Shown: positions 46,694-56,154, numbered from the stretch's first letter. The stretch is 64,000 bases of DNA from Alteribacter natronophilus (GCF_006007885.1 NZ_VCRO01000003.1:523356-587355); one strand, 5' to 3'. The notes: generated from the sequence alone by a model not told the origin. Numbers and translations: made by a program.

Positions 46694-47860
46694 TTACAAA
46701 GAGGCTTTGAGGATCATTTCGACGTCATCTTTCTCAAGGGCATTGAAATTGCCAAAAGATCCGTTTGCCATGGCTTTATCAGCCATTTCGTCAATACGGC
46801 TGTCATCGATGTCATAGTCCGCAAGGCGGTTCGGCGCACCAAGGCTCGTCCAGAATTGTTCCAGACGCTGGATGCCTTCTTCAGCAACCTGGCTCCGGGA
46901 CTTCCCTTCAGGATCTATTCCCCAGACATTTACTGCAAGATTTACCAGCTTGTCCTCGCCTTTCCCAAGATGGTGTCTCATCCACTGAGGAAACAGGATG
47001 GCCAGTCCGCCTGCGTGAGGAATATCGTAAACGGCGGAAACGGCATGTTCAATATTATGTGAGGCCCAGTCGCCGCGCACCCCCATCTGGAGCATGCCGT
47101 TCAGGGCAATGGTTCCCGAATAAAGGATTGTTTCACGAAGCTTAACGTCATCGGGATTTTTCACCAGTTCAGGCCCTGCTTCAATCACTGTTTTCAGCAC
47201 CGCTTCACACATGTTTTCCTGAAGTGGTGTATTTGTCTGAGGATGGAAATACTGTTCAAACACGTGACTCATCATATCCACAATTCCGTAAACCGTATGG
47301 TCCTTTGGAACACTCAGAGTGTTCGCGGGATCAAGAATTGAAAATTTCGGGAAAACGTGAGGGCTTCCCCATCCGTATTTCTCATGGGTTTCCCAGTTGG
47401 TAATAACGGATCCGGCATTCATTTCGGAACCGGTGGCTGCAAGGGTAAGTATTGTTCCAAAAGGGAGAGCAGCATCGGGAACTGCTTTTTTCGTAACGAG
47501 ATCCCATGCATCTCCGTCGTATTTGGCACCCGCTGCGACAGCCTTTGTGCAGTCGATGACGCTTCCGCCGCCAACAGCAAGAATGACGTCAATATCCTCA
47601 GTCCTGCAGATGTCCACTCCTTTATGTACTGTGGAGAGACGTGGATTCGGTTCAACGCCCGCAAGTTCATGTATTATAAAACCGCCATCCTTAAGAAGTG
47701 CAGTTACTTCATCATAAAGACCATTACGTTTGATGCTGCCCCCTCCATAAACAAGCAGAACTTTCTTTCCATATGGTTTCAGCTGATCTGTCAGCTGTTC
47801 TTTCACCTGTCCCTGACCGAAGATCAGTCTTACAGGATTCTGGTAAATAAAGTTATCCAT
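46694..47860 (-). CDS. yugJ: iron-containing alcohol dehydrogenase (YugJ/BDH type)
   Basis: 388 residues. NAD(P)H-dependent alcohol/aldehyde oxidoreductase of the butanol dehydrogenase group. N-terminal nucleotide loops [19 protein letters not shown] near 35 and [19 protein letters not shown] near 92. The metal-binding half has [12 protein letters not shown] near 195 and [20 protein letters not shown] near 268. It lies upstream of pgi on the same strand, as yugJ/yugK in B. subtilis; a mobile element has since separated them. True substrate unknown. Confidence 0.9.
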   Translation of the reverse strand: MDNFIYQNPVRLIFGQGQVKEQLTDQLKPYGKKVLLVYGGGSIKRNGLYDEVTALLKDGGFIIHELAGVEPNPRLSTVHKGVDICRTEDIDVILAVGGGSVIDCTKAVAAGAKYDGDAWDLVTKKAVPDAALPFGTILTLAATGSEMNAGSVITNWETHEKYGWGSPHVFPKFSILDPANTLSVPKDHTVYGIVDMMSHVFEQYFHPQTNTPLQENMCEAVLKTVIEAGPELVKNPDDVKLRETILYSGTIALNGMLQMGVRGDWASHNIEHAVSAVYDIPHAGGLAILFPQWMRHHLGKGEDKLVNLAVNVWGIDPEGKSRSQVAEEGIQRLEQFWTSLGAPNRLADYDIDDSRIDEMADKAMANGSFGNFNALEKDDVEMILKASL

Positions 47861-48056
47861 TTACGCTTCACTCCTTCATTAAACTAAACTTTCCCTTCTG
47901 TTTCCTTATTATTTACCACTGTCTGCATACCTGTAAAGGAATGTGCCGGCAGGAAGACACAACTGTTGTGAATAAAAGCGGCCCAGTTTATTCATTATAA
48001 GAAAAGGAGCAGACACGCTTCTTTATTTTGGAGTTAAACAAGGAGGTGAGGAACGA

Positions 48057-48284
48057 ATGAGCGGTATTCAACGCACAGCGCTCGTGCTGGCTATTATCGG
48101 AGCAGTGAACTGGGGACTGATCGGTTTTTTCCGGTTTGACCTTGTAGCAGCAATCTTCGGTGGACAGGCAGCTGGGTTTTCCCGGTTTATTTACGCGCTT
48201 GTCGGACTGGCCGGCCTGTATTGTATTTCCATCCTGTTTAAGCCGGACGAAGAAATGGAACGCAGCCCGGAACCTCAGCGTTAA
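48057..48284 (+). CDS. yuzA: YuzA/DUF378-family membrane protein
   Basis: 75 residues with two hydrophobic segments. The DUF378 motif IGAVNWGLIGFFRFDLVAAIFGG near 14-36 is intact. The start follows AAGGAGGTGA. Function unknown. It occupies the yuzA place between yugI and yugJ. Confidence 0.9.
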   Translation: MSGIQRTALVLAIIGAVNWGLIGFFRFDLVAAIFGGQAAGFSRFIYALVGLAGLYCISILFKPDEEMERSPEPQR

Positions 48285-48357
48285 TCACCTTCACCCATTC
48301 GTTCCAGATCACCTGGGAGTTCACTCTTTTCTGGAAGCGGGTTGCAAGGTGAGAGTA

Positions 48358-48400
48358 TGAAAAAGCTTTCCGCAGATTTATCTTGCGGAAAGCTTTTTCG
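48358..48400 (+). terminator. terminator after yuzA
   Basis: AAAAAGCTTTCCGCA and TGCGGAAAGCTTTTTC arms, nearly symmetrical. Confidence 0.88.
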
Positions 48401-48427
48401 TGCCCGGCTGTTTTGTGGGAGGCAGGA

Positions 48428-48462
48428 TAAAAAAAAGAGACCCTCACGGATGAGTGTCTCTT
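48428..48462 (-). terminator. terminator after yugI
   Basis: AGAGACACTCA and TGAGGGTCTCT arms, then TTTTTTTTATC on the minus strand. Confidence 0.88.
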
Positions 48463-48496
48463 TCTCGTTTCGGAAAAGCAGGATTCTGGGAAATCC

Positions 48497-48916
48497 TTAT
48501 TTTTTCGCGCGTTTGTTAAGGTCAGCCTGAATTTCGTTAGACTGTTTAAGCCAGCCTTTAAGCTTTTCTTCAAGAGTGTTAAAGCCCTGAGGCTTTTCGT
48601 TTGTGTGACGCTTGCCGCCACCGCCGCCGCCCTGGCGGTTTGGACGATCCTGACGTGCTGGACGCTCAGGCTTTGGCTGCGTTTCACGGATGGAAAGAGA
48701 AATTTTGCCTGATTCTTCGTCAACGCTGAGAATTTTTACTTTCACTTCGTCACCAACGGAAAGGTGCTCGTTGATGTCTTTTACGAAACCGTGTGCAATA
48801 TGGGAAATGTGTACAAGACCCTGTTTCTTTTCGTCTAGAGCGACGAACGCACCAAATGGCTTAATCCCAGTTACTTTTCCTTCAACGATGCTTCCTACTT
48901 CATAGTTACCTGACAT
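48497..48916 (-). CDS. yugI: S1-domain RNA-binding protein (YugI/GSP13 type)
   Basis: 139 residues. A single S1 OB-fold domain (residues 6-76: GSIVEGKVTGIKPFGAFVAL and GLVHISHIAHGFVKDI) is followed by an Arg/Gly/Pro-rich tail (RPARQDRPNRQGGGGGG) and a final amphipathic helix. GSP13 of B. subtilis is a general stress protein that binds the ribosome region; a translation-linked RNA role is inferred. The ATG follows AGGAG. Confidence 0.93.
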   Translation of the reverse strand: MSGNYEVGSIVEGKVTGIKPFGAFVALDEKKQGLVHISHIAHGFVKDINEHLSVGDEVKVKILSVDEESGKISLSIRETQPKPERPARQDRPNRQGGGGGGKRHTNEKPQGFNTLEEKLKGWLKQSNEIQADLNKRAKK

Positions 48917-48951
48917 GAGAACAACTCCTATAGCTATTTATTAACTGGTTA

Positions 48952-48980
48952 ATTATATCACAGCTTTCCCCCCGTGACAA
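48952..48980 (-). promoter_or_regulatory. promoter of yugI
   Basis: Minus strand TTGTCA (48975-48980), 17-base spacer, TATAAT (48952-48957) with an extended -10 TG. Strong SigA promoter. Confidence 0.8.
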
Positions 48981-49056
48981 AAAGGGATATTTTCCATTTT
49001 CAAACGCGGAAGCACCAAAATAAATCGAATAGTTTCGACAAATTTCACACATAGCA

Positions 49057-49086
49057 TTGACAGCCGTTACCGTAACACTTTATAGT
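49057..49086 (+). promoter_or_regulatory. promoter of the sodium-dependent transporter gene
   Basis: TTGACA (49057-49062), 18-base spacer, TATAGT (49081-49086), 78 bases before the start codon. Confidence 0.75.
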
Positions 49087-49164
49087 GTAAAAATGTTGCA
49101 GAGCGAAAGTGATGTTTTCTGAACATTTAAGAAAGTGAAAATGAAAGAACGGAGGTAATCTACG

Positions 49165-50511
49165 ATGGCAAATAAGGACCAGTGGACGTCCAAGCTCGGC
49201 TTTATTCTTGCTGCAGCCGGTTCGGCGATCGGACTCGGTGCAATATGGAAGCTGCCGTATGTAGCTGGGACAAGCGGAGGCGGTGCATTTTTCCTTATAT
49301 TTCTTATATTTACGATCTTTCTCGGCCTGCCGCTCCTGCTCACAGAGTTTACAATCGGACGTAGAACACAGCATGAGGCCATTACCGCATACAGAATGCT
49401 GGCCCCGGGTACACCGTGGTACTGGATCGGACGTCTCGGAGTTGCGGCTTCTTTCCTTCTTCTATCCTTTTACAGTGTAGTTGGCGGATGGATTGTCATT
49501 TATCTTTACCGATCATTAACAGAAGGACTGGCAGGTCGCGGTGCTCCTGAGTTTGAAGCCCTTTTCGGGCAGACAATCAGTAATCCCGCCCTTGCTCTCG
49601 GTGCCCATCTTATTTTTATGATAATGACGATCCTTGTCGTACAGGGTGGCGTTCAGAAAGGAATTGAACGTTTCAGTAAGATCATGATGCCGGCCCTGTT
49701 TGTACTGTTTATCATCATTGTCATTCGTTCCCTGACACTGCCAGGTGCTATGGAGGGCGTTTCCTTCTTCCTTATGCCTGACTTTTCATCCGTTACGGGA
49801 GAAGTTATTTTATATGCACTTGGACAGGCCTTTTTCAGTCTGAGTCTCGGGGTTTCCATTATGGTTACCTACAGCTCCTACCTGAAATCAACGGAAAGTC
49901 TTCCGAAATCGGCTGTATCCATTACGGGCCTGACCATTTTTATTTCCATTCTCGCAGGACTGGCCATTTTCCCGGCAGTCTTCTCATTCGGTCTTGAACC
50001 GGCAGAAGGCCCGCCGCTGCTCTTTATTGTCCTGCCGACTGTATTCAGTGAACTTCCTTTTGGGGGACTGTTTTTCATCGCGTTTATGGCACTGCTGCTT
50101 TTCGCAACGCTCACTTCAGCATTTTCGCTTCTTGAGATGGTGGTGGCGTCTGTCACGAAAAATGATCCCGCAAAACGTAAGAAAGCAGCTTGGCTCTGCG
50201 GGCTCCTTATTTTTGTGATGGGGATTCCATCTGCACTTTCCTATGGGGTGCTCGCTGATGTCATGTTTTTCGGTAACACCTTTTTTGATCTGATGGACTT
50301 TATCGTAAGTAACATTATGCTGCCGCTCGGTGCTTTGCTGATCGCCATCTTTGCTCCGCTGAAAATTAAAAAAGATGCGCTTTACGAAGAGATGCAGAAA
50401 GGATCGGCAATGAAGCGGACGGTGTTTAACGTCTGGTTTGTGCTTGTGAAATACGTGACACCGATTGCTATTGTGCTTGCATTCATCAATCTTTTCATTT
50501 CCGACGTATAA
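49165..50511 (+). CDS. sodium-dependent neurotransmitter-family (NSS) amino-acid transporter
   Basis: 448 residues with 11-12 hydrophobic segments, a LeuT-fold carrier. [21 protein letters not shown] near 10-30 is the first helix with the Na+ and substrate site, and [20 protein letters not shown] near 218 is helix 6. The substrate is probably a neutral amino acid; its place next to alaT hints at alanine, which is speculation. Na+ coupling fits an alkaliphile. The start follows GGAGG. Confidence 0.92.
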   Translation: MANKDQWTSKLGFILAAAGSAIGLGAIWKLPYVAGTSGGGAFFLIFLIFTIFLGLPLLLTEFTIGRRTQHEAITAYRMLAPGTPWYWIGRLGVAASFLLLSFYSVVGGWIVIYLYRSLTEGLAGRGAPEFEALFGQTISNPALALGAHLIFMIMTILVVQGGVQKGIERFSKIMMPALFVLFIIIVIRSLTLPGAMEGVSFFLMPDFSSVTGEVILYALGQAFFSLSLGVSIMVTYSSYLKSTESLPKSAVSITGLTIFISILAGLAIFPAVFSFGLEPAEGPPLLFIVLPTVFSELPFGGLFFIAFMALLLFATLTSAFSLLEMVVASVTKNDPAKRKKAAWLCGLLIFVMGIPSALSYGVLADVMFFGNTFFDLMDFIVSNIMLPLGALLIAIFAPLKIKKDALYEEMQKGSAMKRTVFNVWFVLVKYVTPIAIVLAFINLFISDV

Positions 50512-50565
50512 AAATTGACCGAACGGATATGATAGGTACTGTATACAATCTTGTATTCCCCCTTT

Positions 50566-50602
50566 AAGGCCGGCCCGCCATGACGCGGACCGGCTTTTTT
50601 TC
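50566..50602 (+). terminator. terminator after the NSS transporter gene
   Basis: GCCGGCCCGC and GCGGACCGGC arms followed by TTTTTTTC. Confidence 0.9.
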
Positions 50603-50689
50603 TGCATTGCTGCAGGCATGGGACGTTCTGTTTCAGTAATTAAGTGTTTTTAATTCATGGTACTTTCGGCAGAAAAAGGACACAAAATG

Positions 50690-50716
50690 CCCCCTGACCA
50701 TACCGTGATCAGGGGG
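50690..50716 (-). terminator. terminator after alaT
   Basis: CCCCCTGATCA and TGGTCAGGGGG arms, then CATTTTG on the minus strand. Confidence 0.82.
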
Positions 50717-50721
50717 TTCTG

Positions 50722-51888
50722 TTACAGACTTTTAATGAAACGACCGATCCGTTCGACTGCTTCTTCAAGCTGTTCAAGTGAAGCGGCATAGGAGCAGCGG
50801 ATGTGGCCCTCCCCGCCTTCACCAAAGACATTACCGGGAACAACTGCTACGCGCTCGGCAAACAGGAGTTTTTCTGCAAACTCCTCTGAAGAAAGCCCCG
50901 TTGAACGAATACTCGGAAACGCGTAAAATGCGCCGCCCGGTGTATGGCAGTCCAGTCCGACCTCCTTTAGAGCCGTCACAAAGTAGTTACGGCGCTGCCG
51001 GTAGCTTTCCACCATTTCAAGCATTTCCTCCCGGCCGTTTTCCAGCGCTTCAATTGCACCGTACTGAGCCATGGTGGATGCGCACATCATCGCATACTGG
51101 TGAATTTTCAGCATGCCTGCTGCGATATGCTCAGGTGCCGCTACATAGCCGAGACGCCATCCCGTCATGGCAAACGCCTTTGAAAATCCGCTGATCAGAA
51201 TTGTCCGTTCACGCATGCCGGAAAGTGCGGGTACACAGACATGAGGGGCGTCATAGGTCATTTCCGCATATATTTCATCGGAAAATACTACGAGATCATG
51301 CTCCTGAATCACCGCTGCGACCTCTTCCATTTCCCCGGCATTCATCACCGTTCCTGTCGGATTGTTTGGAAAGCAGAGAAGAATTCCCTTTGTCCGGTCG
51401 GTGATTTTTTCGCGGATCGCCTGCGTTGTTACTTTAAATCCATTTTCAATTGAAGTGGGAATAGGGACCGGGGTCCCGCCGATTAATGACACAAGCGGTG
51501 CGTAGGACACAAACGACGGCTCAACCACGAGCACTTCATCCCCCGGGTTCACTGTCGCCCTCATGGCAAGATCAATGGCTTCGCTGGCTCCGGATGTAAC
51601 GATCACTTCATTTTCAGGATCATAATCAACGTTAAAATGCCTGTCCAGGTATTTTGCGATTCCCTCTCTCAGCTCCGTCAGACCCGCGTTGGCTGTGTAG
51701 GACGTAAATCCCCGCTCAAGTGAGGAAATGCTCGCTTCCCTGATGTTCCACGGGGTCGTGTAGTCCGGTTCTCCCACTCCTAGAGAAATGATGTTATCCA
51801 TAGAGGAAGCCAGATCGAAGAACTTCCGGATGCCGGACGGCTTTATCCGGTTGACTGCCTCGGATAAGTAACGTTTCTCATCTGTCAT
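50722..51888 (-). CDS. alaT: pyridoxal aminotransferase (AlaT-like)
   Basis: 388 residues, class I/II aminotransferase. The PLP lysine is in SGFSKAFAMTGWRLGY near 235; CFPNNPTGTVM near 165 and the GEPDYTTPWNIREA loop near 38 complete the site. B. subtilis AlaT (YugH) makes alanine from pyruvate; that role is inferred from order and the adjoining regulator. It overlaps alaR by four bases. Aromatic or methionine specificity cannot be excluded. Confidence 0.88.
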   Translation of the reverse strand: MTDEKRYLSEAVNRIKPSGIRKFFDLASSMDNIISLGVGEPDYTTPWNIREASISSLERGFTSYTANAGLTELREGIAKYLDRHFNVDYDPENEVIVTSGASEAIDLAMRATVNPGDEVLVVEPSFVSYAPLVSLIGGTPVPIPTSIENGFKVTTQAIREKITDRTKGILLCFPNNPTGTVMNAGEMEEVAAVIQEHDLVVFSDEIYAEMTYDAPHVCVPALSGMRERTILISGFSKAFAMTGWRLGYVAAPEHIAAGMLKIHQYAMMCASTMAQYGAIEALENGREEMLEMVESYRQRRNYFVTALKEVGLDCHTPGGAFYAFPSIRSTGLSSEEFAEKLLFAERVAVVPGNVFGEGGEGHIRCSYAASLEQLEEAVERIGRFIKSL

Positions 51889-52376
51889 GGTGAAACCACC
51901 ATCCGGTGATCGTCTTCCCCTTCTCCAAACACAACACCGTCATGCTTGTACTTTTTCAGCTGAAAATGAGTGGTTGTGGACAATACAGACTCGAGTGTGG
52001 AAAGCTTCTCCGAAACAAACTGTCCTACTTCCGTCATCGTGGCTCCCTCAATAACAACACTGAGGTCATATGTACCTGACATGAGATAGAGCGCTTTTAC
52101 TTCCTTAAACTTATAGATCCGCTCGGCCGTTTCATCAAAGCCTGTACCCCTTTTCGGCTGAACCTTTACGTCAATCGTTGCTGTTACTCCTTCAGGAACA
52201 TCAGCTTTCGTCCAGTCCACAACTGCCGAGTAACCGAGGATGACCTTTCTTTTTTCAAGGTCACTCATCATCTGCCTGACCTCTTCTATCTCCATTTGAA
52301 GCATCCGTGCAATCTTCTCTACGGGCATACGGCCGTTTTTCTCAAGCAGCCGTAATAGTTCCTTTTCTTTTTCCAT
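51885..52376 (-). CDS. alaR: Lrp/AsnC-family regulator (AlaR-like)
   Basis: 163 residues. N-terminal helix-turn-helix (KNGRMPVEKIARMLQMEIEEVRQMMSDLEK, about 14-44), then a RAM ligand-binding domain (about 75-145; ALYLMSGTYDLSVVIEG near 95). Such proteins sense amino acids and form octamers. First gene of alaRT, in line with the role of AlaR as activator of alaT. GGAGACGGAAGG precedes the ATG. Confidence 0.92.
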   Translation of the reverse strand: MEKEKELLRLLEKNGRMPVEKIARMLQMEIEEVRQMMSDLEKRKVILGYSAVVDWTKADVPEGVTATIDVKVQPKRGTGFDETAERIYKFKEVKALYLMSGTYDLSVVIEGATMTEVGQFVSEKLSTLESVLSTTTHFQLKKYKHDGVVFGEGEDDHRMVVSP

Positions 52377-52534
52377 CCTTCCGTCTCCTTTGCTGCAATG
52401 TTTAATCGGTTTATATTGGGGAAAATTAACCTGCGTCAGAACTATAACGTTCGCTTCATGAATCTGATTCTGACTGCTCTCCTGCTCAGTTGCCTTACCC
52501 CATTACAGCATACTCAAAAAGGAGAAATCAATAT

Positions 52535-53143
52535 ATGACGGAAACTAACAAAAATCCCCACGTGACAGAATACCAGCATGTCGCTCTTCTGCTGGTGGAT
52601 GTCATTAACGATTTTGAATTTGAAGACGGTGAAAAGCTCCACCGGTATGCCCGTCCCGCTGCCGAAAAGATTGCCGCTCTGAAAAAAAGAGCAAAGGAGC
52701 TGAACATTCCTGTACTTTATATAAACGATAACTACGGAAAATGGCAGTCCGACTTTAAGACCCTTGTGCGCCACTGTCTGGATAATGATGTGAGAGGTAA
52801 GGAAATTACACAAATCCTGGAGCCGGAAGATGACGATTACTTCGTATTAAAACCGCAGTTCTCTGCTTTTTTTAATACTCCTCTCGATCTTCTTCTGGAG
52901 TATCTGAACGTAAAATCACTTGTCATTGCAGGGTTTGCCGGAAATATGTGTGTACATTTCACAGCCAATGATGCCTATATGAGAGGCTACCGTCTCTATA
53001 TTCCCTCGGACTGCAGTGCTTCGAACCACGAGGAGGATAACCGGGAGGCCCTTAACCTGATGGAGCATGTGCTGGATGCGGACATCACGCCTTCTGAAAA
53101 TCTGGATCTGGAGAAAGTGAAGTACTACTGGAGGGAGCAGTGA
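52535..53143 (+). CDS. isochorismatase-family cysteine hydrolase
   Basis: 202 residues from ATG 52535 (AAGGAG upstream); the frame extends back to 52490. Catalytic triad by family pattern: Asp in LLLVDVINDF (about 22), Lys in FVLKPQFSAF (about 108) and Cys in GFAGNMCVHFTAND (about 143). Family members hydrolyse amides or vinyl ethers (nicotinamide, N-carbamoyl compounds, isochorismate). The substrate is not deducible; no pathway genes adjoin it. Confidence 0.88.
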   Translation: MTETNKNPHVTEYQHVALLLVDVINDFEFEDGEKLHRYARPAAEKIAALKKRAKELNIPVLYINDNYGKWQSDFKTLVRHCLDNDVRGKEITQILEPEDDDYFVLKPQFSAFFNTPLDLLLEYLNVKSLVIAGFAGNMCVHFTANDAYMRGYRLYIPSDCSASNHEEDNREALNLMEHVLDADITPSENLDLEKVKYYWREQ

Positions 53144-53192
53144 TGCACTTCCCGTTTTGGATATCAACGTGCGAGGGATTATTTATAAGGTA

Positions 53193-53310
53193 GTTAGAAT
53201 TAATCGGGAATTAGTTAGAATTAATCTGGAATCAGTTAGAATTATTCTTAAATCAGTTAGAATTAAAGAGAATTCAGTAATAATTAATCGGAAATCATGT
53301 AGAATTTTGT
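53193..53310 (+). repeat. 21-bp tandem repeat array, about six copies
   Basis: Units beginning GTTAGAATTA lie at 53193, 53214, 53235, 53256, 53277 (diverged) and 53298 (partial), all 21 bp apart, or two turns of DNA. The 76-codon plus-strand frame over it is open because 21 is a multiple of three; it has no ribosome-binding site. The array starts 50 bases after the hydrolase stop. Confidence 0.85.
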
Positions 53311-53353
53311 TTCTCAGGCGATTGAGAAGGCTCCCGGCAATACGTAAGGCGTT

Positions 53354-53383
53354 GACCCGGGTGGTTTTTTTACCACCCGGGTC
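53354..53383. repeat. perfect 12-bp hairpin
   Basis: GACCCGGGTGGT, TTTTTT loop, ACCACCCGGGTC. Can act as a transcription barrier on either strand. First of three hairpins in a row. Confidence 0.85.
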
Positions 53384-53413
53384 CTAAGTAATGCCCTGGC
53401 TCCGCTCGCTCCG

Positions 53414-53440
53414 GTCTGACCGAAAAACCGCCGGTCAGAC
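53414..53440. repeat. 9-bp hairpin inside a REP-like palindrome
   Basis: GTCTGACCG and CGGTCAGAC arms, nested between GCTCCGCTCG and GTGGAGCGGC (about 53398-53465). Second of three hairpins. Confidence 0.75.
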
Positions 53441-53474
53441 TGCTAGTTCGTGGAGCGGCTCCGCACAGGCCGAA

Positions 53475-53523
53475 AGAGGTTGACACATCCGGTGAAAAAT
53501 CATACCGGATGTGTCAACCTCTA
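53475..53523 (-). terminator. 19-bp perfect hairpin at the end of fixX
   Basis: AGAGGTTGACACATCCGGT (53475-53493) pairs perfectly with 53504-53522 around a 10-base loop. The fixX stop codon overlaps its 5' arm on the minus strand, then TTTCGG follows. Likely the fix operon terminator, though the T run is short. Confidence 0.7.
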
Positions 53524-53802
53524 TGCCAGCCTGAATACGATGCCGTGGCCGCCTTTTGGGTATTCCCATTTGATATTATCGTAAGGGCAGCCAATTCGGC
53601 AGCTTCCGCACTCGTGACACCCTTCAAATCCTACATGCATACGGTCCCCTTCCCATTTATACACGTCAGCCGGACAGAAAATCGTACAGTCCTTATCAGG
53701 GCACGATGTAAGACAGACATTTTCGTCCTTTACCTCGAGGTGTGATTTCGTATCACAGCGGAACCGGACAAGGTACTGCTTTTCTTCAATTGTTTTTGCC
53801 AT
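53521..53802 (-). CDS. fixX: ferredoxin-like protein FixX
   Basis: 93 residues from ATG 53802, which overlaps the fixC stop by one base (TAATG). Cys pattern: a first group CLTSCPDKDCTIFC (about 30-43), a second CHECGSCRIGCP (about 62-73) with the CxxCxxCxxxCP ligands of a [4Fe-4S] cluster. FixX passes electrons between the FixAB flavins and FixC. Last gene of the operon. Confidence 0.93.
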   Translation of the reverse strand: MAKTIEEKQYLVRFRCDTKSHLEVKDENVCLTSCPDKDCTIFCPADVYKWEGDRMHVGFEGCHECGSCRIGCPYDNIKWEYPKGGHGIVFRLA

Positions 53803-55097
53803 TATTTCATCACCTTCCATGCTCGTATTAAATCCCTGGCGACGGTGATCTTTCCTTTATCCTTTGTAAATCCTTTAATGATGTCACTCTGCTTCTGCTT
53901 TTTCGGGCTGCCGTCAACAGTGAAGAACTTATTGGCTGCCTTATTGAGCATCGGAATGTAATCAGCCATATACTGCGGGTGATCTTCAAATGTGTGGGTG
54001 ACATCCTTATATTTTTTGAGATCTTTCCCGACAAAACTGCGGTACAGTTCCTTCCGGTAGTGGTCCAGCGTCCGTTCCGTAAAATCACCAATTTCCTTTG
54101 CCCTGACGATTGCCTCGGCTGCCATTTTCCCTGAGCTCATGGCCATATTGGACCCTTCACGGTGAATGGCGTTCACGAACTGCGCTGCATCCCCCACAAT
54201 CACCACGCCGTCCCCGACGAGACGAGGAACAGACTTGTAGCCGCCCTCCGGAATCAGGTGCGCCAGATACTCGGCTGTTTCACCGCCTTCCAGGTAAGGC
54301 TTCACCATCGGATGTGTTTTCACATACTCCAATAGGTGATAAGGCTTCAGCTTTTTCTTAATCATGCCTGAAAGGGTTGTTCCGACACCGATGTTTAAGC
54401 TGTCTTTGTTTGTATAGAGAAATGCAGTTCCGAGAAGCCCCTGGGTGGAGTCTCCGAAAATCTCAATTGACACCCCCTGATTGTCTTCCACATTAAAGCG
54501 CTCGTTGATCGTTTTTTTCGGAAGGTTCATCACTTCCATCACTGTGAGCGCAACTTCATCAGGCTTCCATTCCTTGTGGAAACCGAGACTCTTCCCAAGA
54601 AGGGAGTTGACACCGTCTGCAAGTACGACTACGTCGGCATAGACGTCTCCGTCCGGTCTGTCGGTTCTGACTCCGACAACACGCCCATCCTCTACAATAC
54701 ATTCCGTGACTACGGTTTCATTAATCAGCAGTGCTCCCTGCTCCACGGCCTTGGAAGCGAACCACTGGTCAAATTTCGCCCTCAGAACCGTAAAATTATT
54801 GTACGGCTCCCTTCCCCACTCAAGGCCTTTGTAGCTTGATGTGACCATCGATTCACGGTCCATAAACCAGAAGCGCTGCTCCACCACCGGCCGTTCCAGC
54901 GGCGCCTCCTTCCAGAACTCCGGAATAATTTCCTCCATCTGTTTGCGGTACAGAATTCCGCCCATCACATTTTTTGATCCCGGGTACTCTCCACGTTCAA
55001 TGAGCAGGACATTCAACCCTGATTTTGCAGCAGTGTATGCACAGCTCGTACCCGCCGGCCCTGCTCCTACAACAATGACATCAAAACGGTCACCCAC
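53802..55097 (-). CDS. fixC: FixC, ETF-quinone-oxidoreductase-like flavoprotein
   Basis: 431 residues. FAD motif VVGAGPAGTSCAYTAAKSG (about 8-26) and IERGEYPGSKNVMGG near 34 are typical of FixC and ETF-QO; the C-terminal GDAAQFVNAIHREGSNMAMSSG near 300 binds FAD. It gives electrons to menaquinone in the bifurcating complex. Overlaps fixB by eight bases. Confidence 0.95.
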   Translation of the reverse strand: MGDRFDVIVVGAGPAGTSCAYTAAKSGLNVLLIERGEYPGSKNVMGGILYRKQMEEIIPEFWKEAPLERPVVEQRFWFMDRESMVTSSYKGLEWGREPYNNFTVLRAKFDQWFASKAVEQGALLINETVVTECIVEDGRVVGVRTDRPDGDVYADVVVLADGVNSLLGKSLGFHKEWKPDEVALTVMEVMNLPKKTINERFNVEDNQGVSIEIFGDSTQGLLGTAFLYTNKDSLNIGVGTTLSGMIKKKLKPYHLLEYVKTHPMVKPYLEGGETAEYLAHLIPEGGYKSVPRLVGDGVVIVGDAAQFVNAIHREGSNMAMSSGKMAAEAIVRAKEIGDFTERTLDHYRKELYRSFVGKDLKKYKDVTHTFEDHPQYMADYIPMLNKAANKFFTVDGSPKKQKQSDIIKGFTKDKGKITVARDLIRAWKVMK

Positions 55098-56154
55098 GGC
55101 TCGTCACCCCTTCTGTTTCCTCCGTTTCCTCACCGGCCGGCTCCCTGCTCAGTTCTTTCCTGAATGCTTCCGTGAGCATCGGGACCACTGTAAAAGCATC
55201 GGCTTCAATACCGTAGTGGGCTGCCTGAAAAATCGGTGCCTCCCGGTCGCTGTTAATTGCCACGATCAGTTCGGCGTTCTGCATCCCTACAAGGTGCTGA
55301 ATAGCACCTGATATTCCGACTGCCACGTATACTTTCGGAGTGACGGTCGCTCCGGTCTGGCCCACCTGACGTTCATGTCCGCAGAGACCGGCCTCCACTA
55401 CGTCCCTGCTCGCCCCGAGAGTGGCGTTCATAGCTTCGGCAAGTTCTGCCACCATCGCAAAGCCCTTTGCATCCTTAACGCCTTTCCCGGCCGCCACAAT
55501 GATGTCTGCTTCTTCAAGGTTTACTGCTTTTTTGGAACTCTTGACGATTTCAAGCACTTTCGTTTTCAGGTCCTCTTCCTTTAAGGTGATTACTTCTTCC
55601 ACCACTTCCCCGGTACGACCCGGTTCGGGAGGAAGCCGCTTAATCACCTTCGGCCGCACTGTTGCCATCTGGGGACGGTGCTTCTTACACAGAATCGTCG
55701 CCATAATATTTCCGCCGAATGCCGGACGGCTCGCCTCGAACAGACGCTTCTCCACATTCACATCCATCAGGGTTGTATCGGCTGTTAGCCCGCAGAGCAC
55801 ATCGGTTGCTACTGCACTGGCCAGATCCTTTCCGTTTGATGTTGCCCCGTAGAGGAAGATCTCCGGCTTGTATTTTCTCACCAGATCCCCAACTGCTTTC
55901 ATGTATGTTTCCGTTCTGTAAAACTTCAGAATAGGGTCGTCGATTACGTAGACTTTGTCGGCTCCGGCTTCAAAAATCTGATTGGTCAGCGGCTTAACGC
56001 CGTCTCCCAGCAGAACACCGCACACATCCACTTCCAGCTTCCGTGCCAGATCCTGCCCGGCTGCAAGAAGCTCAAGCCCCACGTCGAGAAGCTGTCCCTC
56101 TTTCTGCTCCATAAACACCCAGACACCGCGGTAGTCATCAATATTTACCCTCAT
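55090..56154 (-). CDS. fixB: FixB, electron transfer flavoprotein alpha subunit
   Basis: 354 residues. The N-terminal part is an adenine-nucleotide-hydrolase-like fold (GVWVFMEQKEGQLLDVGLELL near 10). The C-terminal FAD domain reads GQTGATVTPKVYVAVGISGA near 265 and QHLVGMQNAELIVAINSDREAPIF near 287, the ETF-alpha signature. It pairs with FixA. Starts 40 bases after fixA's stop. Confidence 0.96.
   Translation of the reverse strand: MRVNIDDYRGVWVFMEQKEGQLLDVGLELLAAGQDLARKLEVDVCGVLLGDGVKPLTNQIFEAGADKVYVIDDPILKFYRTETYMKAVGDLVRKYKPEIFLYGATSNGKDLASAVATDVLCGLTADTTLMDVNVEKRLFEASRPAFGGNIMATILCKKHRPQMATVRPKVIKRLPPEPGRTGEVVEEVITLKEEDLKTKVLEIVKSSKKAVNLEEADIIVAAGKGVKDAKGFAMVAELAEAMNATLGASRDVVEAGLCGHERQVGQTGATVTPKVYVAVGISGAIQHLVGMQNAELIVAINSDREAPIFQAAHYGIEADAFTVVPMLTEAFRKELSREPAGEETEETEGVTSRG

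Noticed and set aside
53157-53387. Frame with heptad-like VRIN repeats
   Set aside because: Produced by the 21 bp array; the start is a TTG without a site. The apparent heptads put hydrophobics two residues apart and would not form a coiled coil.
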